A DNA stretch of 64,000 nucleotides from Cavenderia fasciculata (GCF_000203815.1 NW_004457737.1:2046001-2110000), one strand, 5' to 3'. Shown: positions 49,352 to 60,811, counted from the stretch's first letter. The notes: a model not told the origin generated them from the letters alone. Made by a program: numbers and translations.

Positions 49352-52300
49352 GATGAAAATGTTTTGAATGAAACAGTATCAGATGAAAATGTATTGAACG
49401 AAAAAGTATTGGATGATCAAGAAGAATCTTCTCAATCTCCTTCCCAATCTTCTCAATCTCCTTCTCAACCACCTCATCCACAACCTCCTCTAACATTTAA
49501 TTATTTAAAGAATATTTTACCATTTTTACAAGAGATTGGTAGATTTGGACATTTATATTTGGATCAATTTAAAACTATTGAATTGGATTTGATAGATTAT
49601 AAATTATTTTTCCAAACTATAATGATGATTGGTCATTACTTTTCACTAAACCAACAAGAATTGATGGTTGATCCAAGATTATTATTTGGTAAAGAAATTG
49701 TATCAAGAGCAACCACTTTTTATCAATTAATTCATGGTGAAGAATTTATTATCAATGATCAAGAAGAAGACTCAAATATCGATGTATTGATAATTGAAAG
49801 ATTATCATTACCATTATCATTTATAGATCGTTGTGAATTGGCAATGAAAGAGATTAAAAAGTTGACAATTGAAAATGATAATAGTCATATTGAAATGTAC
49901 AAGATTAATAGTGATTTTATTAATCAATTAATACCAGATTTATTAAATGATCACATTCAAAGTGATTTGGTATCAAAAGATAATAATAATAAGGAAATGG
50001 CAGTTAAAACATTTTATGATAATTATCATTGGCATAATGGTAAATCAATTGACCCAATGGATTTTATCATTGTCAATCGTAACAATAGTTATGATAAATG
50101 GATCACCCAAAGTAAATTTAAATCTTTTACAAATTCTTTAATCGTAGATCGAGTAGAGGAAAAAATGGTAACTGGTGGACAAGGTGAATATTTAATTTGG
50201 CAATTGGAAAATTTAATCTTTATCATGAAACCAAAAGAGGATTATAAAAAAGATCTAAATCAATTTAGAAATATTTTGGAATCTTATCAACAAGAAAGAG
50301 TTAATCCTCTACCAAAAGAATCACCAGAATATCAAGTATTATTTAAAATGATTCAAAGTTTTTTTAGATTTTTAAATCATAAATATGGTAATAATAGTGG
50401 TAATGTCGCATGTTTACCATTACCAATTAGTGAAGATTATATGGAAATTGGAGGATTATTATATTTTCTTTCAAATAGAGTATTAAATTGTTGGAAATGG
50501 GCAAATTTAATTAGAATCATTTTTAATCAACCATCAACGTCGAGTCGTGATCAAATAGAACCAACCAATTCTATATGTCCAATAGAATATCAAATGAAAT
50601 ATCTTGATGATAGAATCATTAGAAATACAAATTCAAAACAAGATCCTCGTATTAAAGATTTTAAACCAGATGATTGGCAAATTCAATTATTAGATATAGT
50701 TGATAAAAAACAATCTGCTTTAATTTCAGCTCCTACTAGTTCAGGTAGGTAAAAGAATAGAATATATATTTAACTTTTTACTTATTTATTTTAATTTATT
50801 TAGGAAAAACATTTATATCATATTATATAATTGAAAAAAATTTAAAAGAATCTGATAATGGAATTGTAGTTTATGTTTCACCGACTAAAGCATTGGTAAA
50901 TCAAACCTATGCAATGATTGAGGGAAAATATAAAAAACAATATCCAAGCGGTTCCTCTAAAAAGACTGTTGGTATATTTACAAGAGATTGGAGATTAAAT
51001 GTACACAATTGTCAAATTCTCATTACAGTTCCTCAATGTTTGGAGATTTTATTATTATCTATACAAAATATGGCATTTATACATAATATTCGTTATGTTA
51101 TATTGGATGAAGTTCATTTAATTGGATCCAGTGGTGGTTATACATGGGAAAGATGTCTCATTATGAACCCAGCTCCATTTTTGGCACTATCAGCTACCAT
51201 TTCAAATTTACAACCATTTTATCAATGGACTCAACAATTGGAACCAACCAAAAGAGTAGTTCATTTAATTCATCAACATCTTCGATACAATGAATTAAAA
51301 TCTTTTATCTATCATCAAGATCAAATTCAACCAATTCATCCTGTTGGTGCTGTGATTCAAGTTTTTAAACAATCAAAAAAAACATTGACCTATTCAATCT
51401 CTGAAATTTCAAAAGATTTACAATTAATTGGTCAAGAATCTGTTGACCTATTTTATCAATTGGGAAACAACAAGGTAGAATCACCATATATATTTTTATC
51501 AAAATTACAACCAGAAGCCTCTAGAAATCAATTATTATTCAATTTAAATAATCAAAATATTTTTGATTATCAAAAATATTTATTATCAATTTTACCAACA
51601 TTACAACCTCTTCAATTAAAAGGATTAAATGATCAATATTCAATACCAACAACAATTAAAAATCCTTCAAGAAAAGATTTATTTCAAAATGTTGGAAAAG
51701 TCCTATTAGAATTTAAAAAACAAAATCAATTACCAATTATTATATTTTTATTTGATAGAAATGGTAAAAAAACAAATAGAAATAGAAAAATCAAAAAAGA
51801 AAATTATTTATTTATTTATTTAATTTATTTTAGGATGTGAACAATTAGCAAAAGTAGCAATCGAACAATTAAAAAAAGAAATTCAAGAAAGATATAAATT
51901 AATTTCTAAACAATTGGAAAATGAAACATTAAATCAAATTGATAGATATTATTTAGAAATTGAATTACAAGAGATAATAGAAATGATGTATCAATCAACA
52001 ACCAATTTTAGAGGACAAGAAAATATTAAAGGAATGTTTAGTGATTTTAACAAAAAGGATATTTATCCAAATGTTGAAAATAATTTAATGTCTAGTGGTT
52101 TGATGGAACCACTTTATCAAGGTATTGGTGTTCATCATTCTGGCTGTAACAAAAATTATCTTAGAATGGTTGAAGAAATGTTTAGATTGAAAAAGATTCA
52201 AATTGTCATTGCTACTGGATCGTTGGCATTGGGAATTAATATGCCATGTAAAAGTATATGTTTTTATCAAGATTCACCTTATTTGAATCAAATGACCTAT

Positions 52301-53815
52301 AGACAATGTGCAGGTAGAGCTGGTCGACGTGGAATGGAATCAAGAGGAAATGTAATCTTTTTACATGTTGCAACGGAAAAGATTAAAAGACTATTGAATG
52401 GAAAATTACCAGACCTTTTGGGTAATACAGTCATTACACCAAGTCTTACACTTGGTCTATTGGCTCGTTACAATTTTTCAAAACACATTTCCAATCAACC
52501 AACCAAACAAACAGAAATTGATATGATTTCAACCATGGCTAGGAAATTGGTTCAACTTCCACTCTCCTTGTCACTGAGACAATCGGTTGAAACTCAATTT
52601 CAAATTCAATTTTCAGTTGATTATCTTTATCGTGAAGGTTTTATTGATGGTCTTGGTAATGCTCTCAATTTATCTGGTATTATAACTCATCTTTCTTATT
52701 TGGAACCAGCCAATTTTCTTATTGCCACCCTTATCAAAGATGGTGTATTTAATGATTTATCAATGGTAGATGAAGGTACTGTCATTATTAATACATTGGC
52801 TCGTGTATTTTGTGTTGAAACACCAAAAGGTACAACTTCTCCAAAATTCAGCTCTCTTTATTTCAAATCTATTCCAGATTCTGTTATAAAATCAATTCAA
52901 GATCATAATCAAAGGGCTATTCCTGCTTTTTTGGCTTATATTAAATTTTTTAGAGAAAAACATCAATCTAAAAAATATCAATATTTATCAGATTTTGAAA
53001 CCATCCTAGTAGAGGAGGAAAAGGAGGAAAAGGAAAATTTAGATTCTATAAAATGTTGGAAAAATCAAACCGATGGATTATTATCAAAAAATAATAGTGT
53101 TAGATATGGATTATCAAGTTTAAAAGGTTTAAATAATGATTGTCATTCGATCCAAGATATTAGTTTTCATATACCATCGAAAACACTTTTCGATTTATCA
53201 ACCATTCCCATTACAACTCGTATCAACAAGAAAATCAATACCTATATTATGGATTTCTATCAAAATGGTGATTTTAATAGTTTACTAGCAAATAGTGGTA
53301 TCATTGCAAGTGATTTGATTTCCAAATTAAAGGATTTCTCTCTTGTACTTCGTACCATTGCCATTGCTCTTGACCAAATGGATCCCAATCATTCTTGTTC
53401 ACAATCTTTTATGCGTGTATCTCAAAGATTTTTGGATCGTTACACCTATTGCTTTCCAAATGATTTTGATACTAGTAAAATAGAATTAAAAATTAAAGAA
53501 AGAAAAGAAAAAAGACAATTAAAAGTAAAAGAAAAAGAAAATGAAAAAGAAAAAGGAAAAGGAAAAGGAAAAGAAAGACAGTTTGGGAAAAAGGAGGTTC
53601 AAAAGGAATTTAAAAAATTGGATCTAAATCCTACCAATTTTAATTATTCAGATGAAATCATTTTATTTAATGGTAATGATAACATTGATAATGATAAAAA
53701 ACCAATTAATAATAATAATAATAATATATCAACAACAACAACAATGACAACTACTACTATAAATACTGGTAAATCAAGATTATATTGGCCTTGTTTTTCT
53801 ATTGAAGATAATTAA
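47938..53815 (+). CDS. DDX60-like Ski2-family DExH helicase
   Basis: Five exons (47938-48693, 48762-48845, 48929-50744, 50804-51763, 51834-53815) give 1865 residues. A Lys/Glu-rich start and a ~800-residue N-terminal region precede the motor: Walker A SAPTSSGKT (~880-888), DEVH in VILDEVHLIGSSGG (~985), ALSATISNL, then GIGVHHSGCNK (~1300), ATGSLALGINMP and QMTYRQCAGRAGRRG. The long N-terminus plus Ski2-type core is the architecture of animal DDX60, an RNA helicase linked to antiviral RNA sensing; a role here is unknown. A ~19-residue Thr run lies near residue 410, and a Lys/Glu-rich charged tail near 1765-1800. Confidence 0.85.
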
Positions 53816-53837
53816 TAAATTAATAAATTATGGATTT

Positions 53838-54821
53838 CTATTTTAATTTTATTTTATGATTAATGTTTACTGGAGGATCAATAAAACCATTATATTTAAT
53901 TAAATAATCAATGATTGGTTGATGTTGAAATGTTTTGGCCCATTTCATGGCTCTTTGTGTGCAAGTTGGGTCTTGAAGGTTTTTATGAATATATTCGAGG
54001 ACAGATAGATGACCATTCCTACAACTATTATCTATAGCATCAACAGAACATCCCTCTGTTCTATTAAAATGTAGAAATTCTATACAAGATAGATTACCAT
54101 TAAATGCTGCTTGATCAATTGCCATCTTTGAACATCCTTCTGTTCTATTGTAATGTAAATATTTTAAAATGTGAAGCATCCCACTTTCTGCAGCATAATC
54201 CATAGCTAATTTTGTACTACCTTCTGTACGATGATCGGTTAGAAATGATACAATTGACACGTATCCACTACGACTACTCCAATCAATTGCCATCTTTGAA
54301 CATCCTTCTGATCGATTGTAATGTAAAAAGCGTACAATAAAATAATGACCATTTTTAGATGCACAGTCCATTGCATCATATGTTACACCTTTTATGTTTG
54401 GGTATCGATAATGTAAATACTTTGCAATATTTATATGTCCACTTTCTGATGCTTGATTGAATATTGATCCATTTGGTTGATAGTCGAATGGATAAATGTA
54501 AAGTAGTATATTGATCAATGTTGAAAGATTTGCTTGTGGATGTGAACAATAATAGATCAATAATTGATCTAATAATAATATATGTTTGTTTATAATATCC
54601 AATTTAAATTGATGTTTATGATGTTTAATAAAACTCCAATCTACTCCACACTTTAACATTTGTTTTGTATTGTTTCTTATCAATCTACCTTTGACCCAGG
54701 AGAGACTTGTAGTTGTAACGTCTATCGATTCGATTGCATTAAATATCGATTTTCTAATAAACCAATTTCTAAATATATCTATAAATGTAATAGTCGTTGT
54801 AGTAATAGTAGTACCACTCAT
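53838..54821 (-). CDS. Ankyrin-repeat dictyostelid protein
   Basis: A single-exon 327-residue protein. The start has the shared motif TFIDIFRNWFIRKSIFNAIE. From residue ~125 at least five ankyrin-like repeats of ~33 residues follow with a strong consensus: HYNRTEGCSKMAIDQAAFNG then I-x-F/Y-L-H. The repeats are much more regular than in the other ankyrin-like proteins here, suggesting recent internal amplification. It ends 22 bp from the 3' end of the convergent helicase gene. Function unknown. Confidence 0.78.
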   Translation of the reverse strand: MSGTTITTTTITFIDIFRNWFIRKSIFNAIESIDVTTTSLSWVKGRLIRNNTKQMLKCGVDWSFIKHHKHQFKLDIINKHILLLDQLLIYYCSHPQANLSTLINILLYIYPFDYQPNGSIFNQASESGHINIAKYLHYRYPNIKGVTYDAMDCASKNGHYFIVRFLHYNRSEGCSKMAIDWSSRSGYVSIVSFLTDHRTEGSTKLAMDYAAESGMLHILKYLHYNRTEGCSKMAIDQAAFNGNLSCIEFLHFNRTEGCSVDAIDNSCRNGHLSVLEYIHKNLQDPTCTQRAMKWAKTFQHQPIIDYLIKYNGFIDPPVNINHKIKLK

Positions 54822-55475
54822 ATTAATACAATTTAAATTTGAAAATAGATACAGTTAAGAGAGAGATCAAAAAAAAAAAAAAAAAGATAGCATCTATTTT
54901 TTTAAAAATTAATATAAATATTTTAAAAAGTTGACAATTGGCAACTATCAGTTTGAAGTTGTAGTTGTTCTTTTCTTGGTCAGAAAGAAGTATCATGGCA
55001 ATTGACATATTTTATGACCGTTAAAAAATAATCTTATCTTGTTCCACCCACTTTTTTACAAGTACTCGTATTAAATAGTGTTTGGGTTAAGGATCTGTAT
55101 CTTTTTAAACAATATTTTTAAATTCAATTGTGCGTGTGTGTTTGTAGGTAATAAATTAAATTAAATTAAATGGTGTTTTTGTTATTTAACATTGATTCCA
55201 GTAATTTTAAACTTTGAACTATGGGTTTTAACAGATAGTTAGAGATTAACTACTTTTACTTTTTGCTGTGAATATTAATAAAGAGATGGTAACGTAAATA
55301 TTTCTCGAACCATGTTTCGGTTGGTCCGACCGGGAAGCTAGCTATCCTTTGCTAATGGATCCATTGCATAACCTATAAATAGACATCTCTTTTCCTTTAT
55401 TAAAACCATTCAAAAATAATTAAATATAAATATTTTAAATTCTCAATTTATCAACCATACTACAACTTTTATAAA
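54822..55475. promoter_or_regulatory. Intergenic region with GC-richer near-palindrome
   Basis: AT-rich spacer upstream of the third six-cysteine peptide. At 55319-55331, GGTTGGTCCGACC is a near-perfect palindrome within a local GC-rich block (55303-55345), ~145 bp before the start codon; a protein-binding site is possible. Confidence 0.4.
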
Positions 55476-55782
55476 ATGATTTCAACTAAATTTACACAAT
55501 CAATGATCATTGTCATTATCTTTGGAATGTTATTCATTTCAACTGCTTTTGCTGGTGATTCTATCAATGAACAATGTTTGGGTTGTCTGGAAATAGCCTA
55601 TTCAAGTCAGACTGCTTGTATCAACAATGGAATTGCTTCTAAAATTGTTAGTAATCAGAGAGTCTATCAATACCCATTTTGATATTAATTAAATTTCTTT
55701 TTCTTTTTAAAAAAAGTGTGATGAATTTTTGGATGATGCCCTTGCTCGTTGCTCTGAGGGTATTTGCTTGAACCAATTCTAG
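55476..55782 (+). CDS. Small secreted six-cysteine peptide, copy C
   Basis: Exons 55476-55646 and 55717-55782 (donor GTTAGT, acceptor AAAAAAG) give 78 residues. Residues 1-~26 are a signal peptide ending in STAFAG. The mature chain has C-x2-C-x10-C-x9-C-x10-C-x4-C starting CLGC and ending CSEGIC, the same spacing as copies A and B 50 kb away. Read without splicing, the ORF stops after three cysteines, so the intron is essential to the call. Copies A and B have no intron at this place. Confidence 0.68.
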
Positions 55783-56245
55783 TTTTAAATTGTTGAATGA
55801 CCATCACCCCACCCTATTCATTTTGTTTTTGATCATTTGATTGAAACTTTAAATAAATCTTTTTTCATTCATATGTGGTATCAAAAGCCTCTTGGTCAAC
55901 ATCACATTGTTATGTTAACATTATCTCAAAATGAATAGAAATTTATTCATTAGTTAATTATTTTATCAACAAGTGTTTATTGTAAATTCGTGGTTATAGT
56001 TGTTATTTGAATGATGACTCCATACTATAAATTGTAAAAAAATCATAATAAATAACTTTGTACAATGTCATGATTTGTTATATATATTTTGATTTTACTT
56101 ACTATTTCTAGAGTTAGTATTTGATCTTGCTAATATTGCATAAAGAAACAGAGATCGAGTTATTCTCAACAGGGCCGAGTCGTTATGACAAGACGATTTT
56201 GAAATAAAAAAAACTCTGTGTTTTGGAAAAAACTGAGTAAAGTGG

Positions 56246-56545
56246 TTACAGGTCCATTCACAATTGACTTGTTCAGTGCCAAAACAAAAGTGCATCGATG
56301 TAGGACAGAGTTGGTACGTCGTTTTGGAATACAGAATTCCTTTGATCATCCCAATATCCTCCTTTTGTAATTCAAATAGTATCTGTTAAGCACCTAATTC
56401 ATCTGGGTAAGTTTTAAAGAACAAAATCATAGAGCATCTCGTTTTAATATTTTGAAAACCTTTCAGTGGATCATGTAATGGGACGAATGAATGTCAAGGT
56501 TGGCTTGAATGTATAGGAGGAATATGTGTTGAAGCAAATTTGTAA
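56246..56545 (+). pseudogene. Decayed Cys-rich secreted-protein gene fragment
   Basis: Two exon-like pieces (to 56407, donor GTAAGT; from 56469, acceptor CTTTCAG) encode CSVPKQKC, FCNSNSIC and SCNGTNECQGWLECIGGICV, the repeating C-x(n)-C-x-GG-x-C module of dictyostelid secreted Cys-rich proteins. One in-frame TAA follows SIC, and no start region is visible. On the minus strand, 56384-56099 is also open and ends at a GTAAGT donor, so the coding strand is not certain. Confidence 0.42.
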
Positions 56546-56567
56546 ATCATACTTGAATGAATGACTA

Positions 56568-56810
56568 AATAAAATGATTAAAATCAATTTCCATTCAATT
56601 GAATGTATGTTGGTCAAGCTGGCACTGGGTGTGGAGGAAACATTGCTTTTGATAGGTCCCAACAAACTTGTAAACATTTAGGCTATTCGGTCATTTCACC
56701 AACAAATCGTGACACTTCTGACTCTGGCTCTGACTCTACCCCTTCTGTTGCAACATCAACCATCTTACATTCAATTGAATGGAAATTGATTTTAATCATT
56801 TTATTATCAT
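56568..56810. repeat. Inverted repeat, ~38-bp perfect arms
   Basis: The left arm ~56570-56607 and right arm ~56767-56805 are exact reverse complements (core CAATTTCCATTCAATTGAATG). The right arm encodes HSIEWKLILI of the hydrophobic tail; the left arm is an inverted copy upstream of it. Confidence 0.85.
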
Positions 56811-56878
56811 ACATCTATTTTATTATTATTTGTAAAAAAAGACACATCTTGAAAATCATTCTATTTAATATATATTAA
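56603..56878 (+). other. GPI-anchor-like terminal exon, possibly of the Cys-rich fragment
   Basis: The frame reads GTGCGG, QQTCKHLGY, a Ser/Asp/Thr stretch (TSDSGSDSTPSVATST) and a hydrophobic tail IEWKLILIILLSYIYFIII with a few basic residues. A Ser/Thr spacer before a terminal hydrophobic segment resembles a GPI-attachment signal. A clean splice to the exon at 56469 could not be placed. Confidence 0.35.
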
Positions 56879-57111
56879 AATGGCTTCAATCTTTAATCGA
56901 CTAATTTAAAATTAATTAATTCATCAGAATTTGTAATAATTATTTGTAACAAATATTTGTGACACTACAACTGTAGCAATATGTGTCTTTATAAAGGGGT
57001 TCATCCAAAGATGGTTTATGGGTTTGTAACTTTAATTTAATTTGTTTCAATTATTTTACAAAAAAATAGTGTAGTTATAATAATAATACAAGTACTGATA
57101 AATTTATTGAT

Positions 57112-58529
57112 TTAAAAGATATAATCTAAAAGATAGTTATAATCTTGATCTTTTGGTAACAATTTGATAAATTTGACCATTTCAATACCTTGATTCAAGT
57201 CGACAAGGTTGGCCTTCATCTTTTCCAAGAGGATTCTGGCAAACTCGACAAATATGATACGACGACTCTCTTCTTGCTCGACCATCTTTTGAATTTCGGG
57301 GTTGGCCAAGAGCCAATCTTCGTAGTACTCTGGAACAATACGAGGATTCGAGTTGTAACATTCTTGACAATGCATCACATAGTGGAACTTCAACTTATTC
57401 CAGTTGGCATCTCCATACTCTTCCGAGTTTGGGTCATCATAGTTTGCTCTTTGATTGGCAGATTGGCAACGACGTTCAATTAGGACAGTGTTGGCGAGCG
57501 TATAGTTTTGGAGCACATCGAGGCGCTCTGGTGATGCCGCGCATGGATGAGCAAGCACTGATGTTCTTTCGCTTGGACTCGTGATACCCAATGGCGCCCC
57601 AGTATACCAGCAACGACCACCTTGGAAATAGAACATGAGAGCAAAAAATTCGTAACAAATTTCATACTTTCCAACGAATGGTCTGTTTTCGCTCTTTCTG
57701 GTAAGAGATTGAGTCGTGGTTGTGATGAGTTTGTCGAGAGCTATCACCATCTCAGTCTGGGAAAAGAGAAAATCGAGTGCATCGTTTGAAAAGGCTGGTT
57801 GTTGATACCACTCGATAAGCTTGGCTGGATCTGTATCGGTCCATTTGGATGGAGTGTTGGTTTCACTGCAAATGATGCGACAGTTGGTGGTGGTATAGGT
57901 GATACTATCGTTGATCCGGTCGAGGCTGGCTTTGAAGTTGGACTTTGACTTGAAACGCAAACGGACCCTGAGGATGGGACATAAAGCACCTTGGTCACCA
58001 CAAAGGTACACCAAAAAGTCTACACTGATATTATACACCTCAGTCTTGTTCCACGGGTGCTTGGGATTTGAGATTCTAGCTTGTGAAGCTGAATATAAAA
58101 CATTCATCATTTTACGGATCTGCTTGACAACAGGATCGACAATGACCTTGACAATAGAGTTGGTGGCAGCCTTGGTAAGAGACTTGGCAGCCCTGGCAGC
58201 CCTGGGAACTTTCCTTTCAGGCCCGAAAGCATCATTGATGGGAACTCCAGCATCGACGAGTAGCATTTTCCTGTTGCAAAAAAATGGTAAAAAGAAAAAG
58301 GGTGAGTGAAAGTGAATGTATAAATATAAATCGAGTGTGATAATACACAAACGATTGATTCTTTTTTGACATACTCTCGGCAAGACAAGCAATAAAAACC
58401 ATTGTTTGGTGCAAATCTTGATGGATCTTCGGTGCGACAATGTGCACAGTGGAATTGCTTTGAAAATAGATTCTCGACGTGTTCACGGCGGGCTTTGAGA
58501 ACGGCATAAGATAATTCTACTTTACCCAT
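57112..58529 (-). CDS. Zinc-ribbon protein with two HNH-like modules
   Basis: Exons 58529-58375 and 58270-57112 (donor GTATGT, acceptor TTGCAACAG) give 437 residues. Residues ~28-51 hold a zinc-ribbon-like C-x2-C...C-x2-C (FHCAHC, YCLSC). Around 142-186 is a treble-clef HNH-like module: CGDQGALC, SLDRIND, YTTTN, CRIIC. A second lies at ~272-320: RCWYTGAPLG, SPERLD, NYTLAN, VLIERRC. The S-x-x-R-x-D/N ... Y-T-x-x-N pattern is typical of predicted HNH endonucleases in phages, large DNA viruses and amoebae, although the classical catalytic His is not evident in either. It may be a DNA- or RNA-binding protein or a nuclease. Confidence 0.65.
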
Positions 58530-59014
58530 TATTGTTGTTTTAAATAATAATAGTGGTAGTAATAATAGATAGTATATTATTAGATAGATAAATGATGAAG
58601 AGACTAATGATGAGAATGAAGAAACATGGCTCTTAAATAGGTTTGGTTTCCAGTGAGTGACAAGAGGCTAACCAAAGGGTGACTGAACGATTTTTGCGAT
58701 AAATCAACAGAAAAGGATGTCAAGTATCAACCAAAAAAAAAAAATCAACTCGAACAATCGGTGATAAAGAAGAATAGTTTAAAAAAGAATCATCACTAGT
58801 CCTTTATTTAAAGTGACTATTATTGATAGTGTATGCTGTGTGATAATAGTTTTGACCTGTGCTGCTGAAATGAAGATGTTTCTATTAACTTTTTTGTATC
58901 GTTGAAAGACATTGCTACTTGTTTTAAAAAATAATAAATAAAACCACAAGCCACAAGATTCCCTTCCATCAAAAGATTTTTTTTTTTTTGATCAATTTTC
59001 ATGATTCTTGAACA
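58530..59014. other. Spacer upstream of the HNH-like gene
   Basis: AT-rich promoter-side sequence with A/T runs. No feature recognised. Confidence 0.4.
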
Positions 59015-59360
59015 CTGTAGGATGGTTGTAGTTGGAGGAGAATCGAAGGAGAAAAGTTTGAATTCGATTCTGTAATTGTATTTATTTCTTTTTCATCGGT
59101 TTGGCTCATTACCAAATGCCAACGATTACATGATTCAAATGTCTTGTCCCAGTTAACTTTGATTGTATGTCTCATATCATTTAGTAAGCTCGCAGGTATT
59201 GCTCGATGAATGGTTCATCTTTTTGGTGACGTAGATCATATTCTTTCGAGTGTTGCAGCAATCAAGTTGATAGTCATTGGAGTTTGTTTGAGGTTGAGGA
59301 TGATGATGTCCCAATCTGGTGGCGGAATGTTGTTGGCAGTAGTAACCTCTTTCACATCAC
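59015..59360 (-). mobile_element. Decayed non-LTR-like retroelement fragment, older copy
   Basis: The sequence is clearly similar to 60287-60640 of the adjacent fragment (GATGGTTGTAGTTGGAGGAG, GTCTTGTCCCAGTT, TTTGGTGACGTAGATCAT, GAGTGTTGCAGCAATCAAGT) but has many indels and no long frame. It is an older duplicate of the same element end. Confidence 0.55.
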
Positions 59361-60199
59361 AAGTTGATAATGTTGTCAGTTCCAGCACCAGTAACTGTGG
59401 GTTGGTAGTTGGAAGTAGTTTGGTGGCGTAGTTGGGCCTTGATGGGTTCCATCAATGACATGAAGGAGATTTCAAAATCTGGTGTGTTTTTAGGTATCAC
59501 TTTTGGTGGCATCCTCCTATCTGGAAGAGCACTACTCGGTGATGACGATGTTTTATTAATTAAATCTTTAGATACCAACAAGAGTTAAGAATAACTCAAG
59601 AAGTGTCTATGTTAATTGGTTTTAGTTTTAGAATAGACATAGATACCACCAAAATGCTAAATTAGGATAAGCCAGTTTAGCAATAGTCTTGGAGACAGTA
59701 GAGTTAATATGGTTTATTTGTTTTAATTTAAAAAGTTAGAGGTTCTGTTAGTATAGGGGCTTTTTTTAAAAGTAATTCTTTTCCTGTTCTCTCCTATCGG
59801 GAAGAGTAGTACTCAGAAGTTACAAAGTTTTATTAATTATACTTTTTAATTGACCAGCAAGAAATAAAGATTATCTCGAGAAGAATTAAAGTTAATTTGT
59901 TCTGGGGGTTTGTCCATGTCTATGATACATGTTTTATGGACGTTGATCATGTATCTTATTGTATAGTATCAAGCATGTTGGATTGTTTTGGATTGTTGCT
60001 TGTTCTAAAAATAAATTGGTTAAAGATATCGCTAATTTTTTTTTTTTTTTCTCACTAGCACTATAGGCTATAATATCGTGTAGTATAATTATTATTGTTA
60101 TTATTATTTAGTAAATTATTATATTATTAATATTATTATTGATAGATGAAGAGAGAGTAGAAGGAGATGAAGGTGTTGAGGAGGATGAGAAGAATGAGG
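59361..60199 (-). mobile_element. Further decayed repeat modules of the same locus
   Basis: Bases ~59515-59660 and ~59787-59945 share a diverged module (CTCCTATC-GGAAGAG, TTTTATTAATTA, AAGAA block, then TGTCTATG). A 75-codon minus-strand frame at 59357-59581 may derive from the element. The remainder is AT-rich spacer. Confidence 0.4.
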
Positions 60200-60212
60200 T
60201 TGAGGTGATCGA

Positions 60213-60689
60213 TTATAGATGTAGTGTAAGCAGAGTCTTGTACCTCTCCAAATGACTAGGTAGTGCGATCTTGTAGATAGTAGGATGGTTGTAGTTGGAG
60301 GAGAATCGAAGGATGATAGTTTGTATTCGTTCTGTAATCGTATGTATTACTGATTCGTCGGTTTGGTTCATTAGAGCCAAATGCCATCGATTACATAATT
60401 CTAACGTCTTGTCCCAGTTTACTTTTATAATATGTCGCATATCATTTAGCAATCTAGCTCGCAGATATTGTTCAGTGAATGGTTCATCTCTTTGGTGACG
60501 TAGATCATTACGTCGGAACCATATTCGTTCGAGTGTTGCAGCAATCAAGTTTGTAGTCATTGGAGGTTGTTTGAGGTTGAGGAGGGTGATATCCCAAACT
60601 GGTGGAGTAATGTTGTTGGCAGCAGTAACCTCTTTCAGTATCTTTACTGGTAGTGTGGTCTCTTTGCCTGGCCGGGTAGAGGGGTACAA
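60213..60689 (-). mobile_element. C-terminal coding fragment of a non-LTR-type retroelement
   Basis: A 158-codon frame ends at 60213. It contains TLERIWFRRNDLRHQ, recalling the W-x2-RN motif seen after the reverse transcriptase in LINE ORF2 proteins, then a helical segment and a basic end. No reverse transcriptase core is present, so only the far end survives. It begins 36 bp upstream of a tRNA gene; dictyostelid TRE retroelements are known to integrate close to tRNA genes, which supports the call. An LTR element or a host gene fragment remains possible. Confidence 0.5.
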
Positions 60690-60724
60690 CAGCCCTATTT
60701 TTCTACTGAGTCACAAGTTGACTC

Positions 60725-60808
60725 GGCCGGTTAGCTCAGTGGTAGAGTAGCAGTCTCCAATCAGAGATAGTAAACTGTTGGCCAAGGGTTCGACCCCCTT
60801 ACTGGTCA
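60725..60808 (+). tRNA. tRNA-Trp (CCA) with 12-nt intron
   Basis: The 84-nt sequence folds as a cloverleaf: acceptor GGCCGGT/ACTGGTC with A discriminator, D stem GCTC/GAGT around AGTGGTA, anticodon stem GCAGT/ACTGT, and T arm AAGGG-TTCGACC-CCCTT. The anticodon loop reads CT-CCA-A, giving Trp. A 12-nt intron (TCAGAGATAGTA) sits at the canonical position after base 37. The internal A and B boxes are normal, and T-runs at 60812-60829 provide the polymerase III terminator. Confidence 0.93.
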
Positions 60809-60811
60809 GTC

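Larger units (their letters stand above)
55783..57111. other. Region of gene remnants between peptide copy C and the HNH-like gene
   Basis: Apart from the Cys-rich fragment, the hydrophobic-tail exon and the inverted repeat, this stretch holds AT-rich spacer. An open minus-strand segment at 56099-56384 may be an exon of an unrecognised gene. Confidence 0.4.

Noticed and set aside
49290-49496. 68-codon minus-strand ORF with poly-Leu
   Set aside because: It is the antisense of the Thr run inside the DDX60-like helicase.
56471-56677. Minus-strand ORF containing IEWKLILIILF
   Set aside because: The similarity to the plus-strand tail arises from the inverted repeat; the plus-strand copy has the Ser/Thr spacer and better context.
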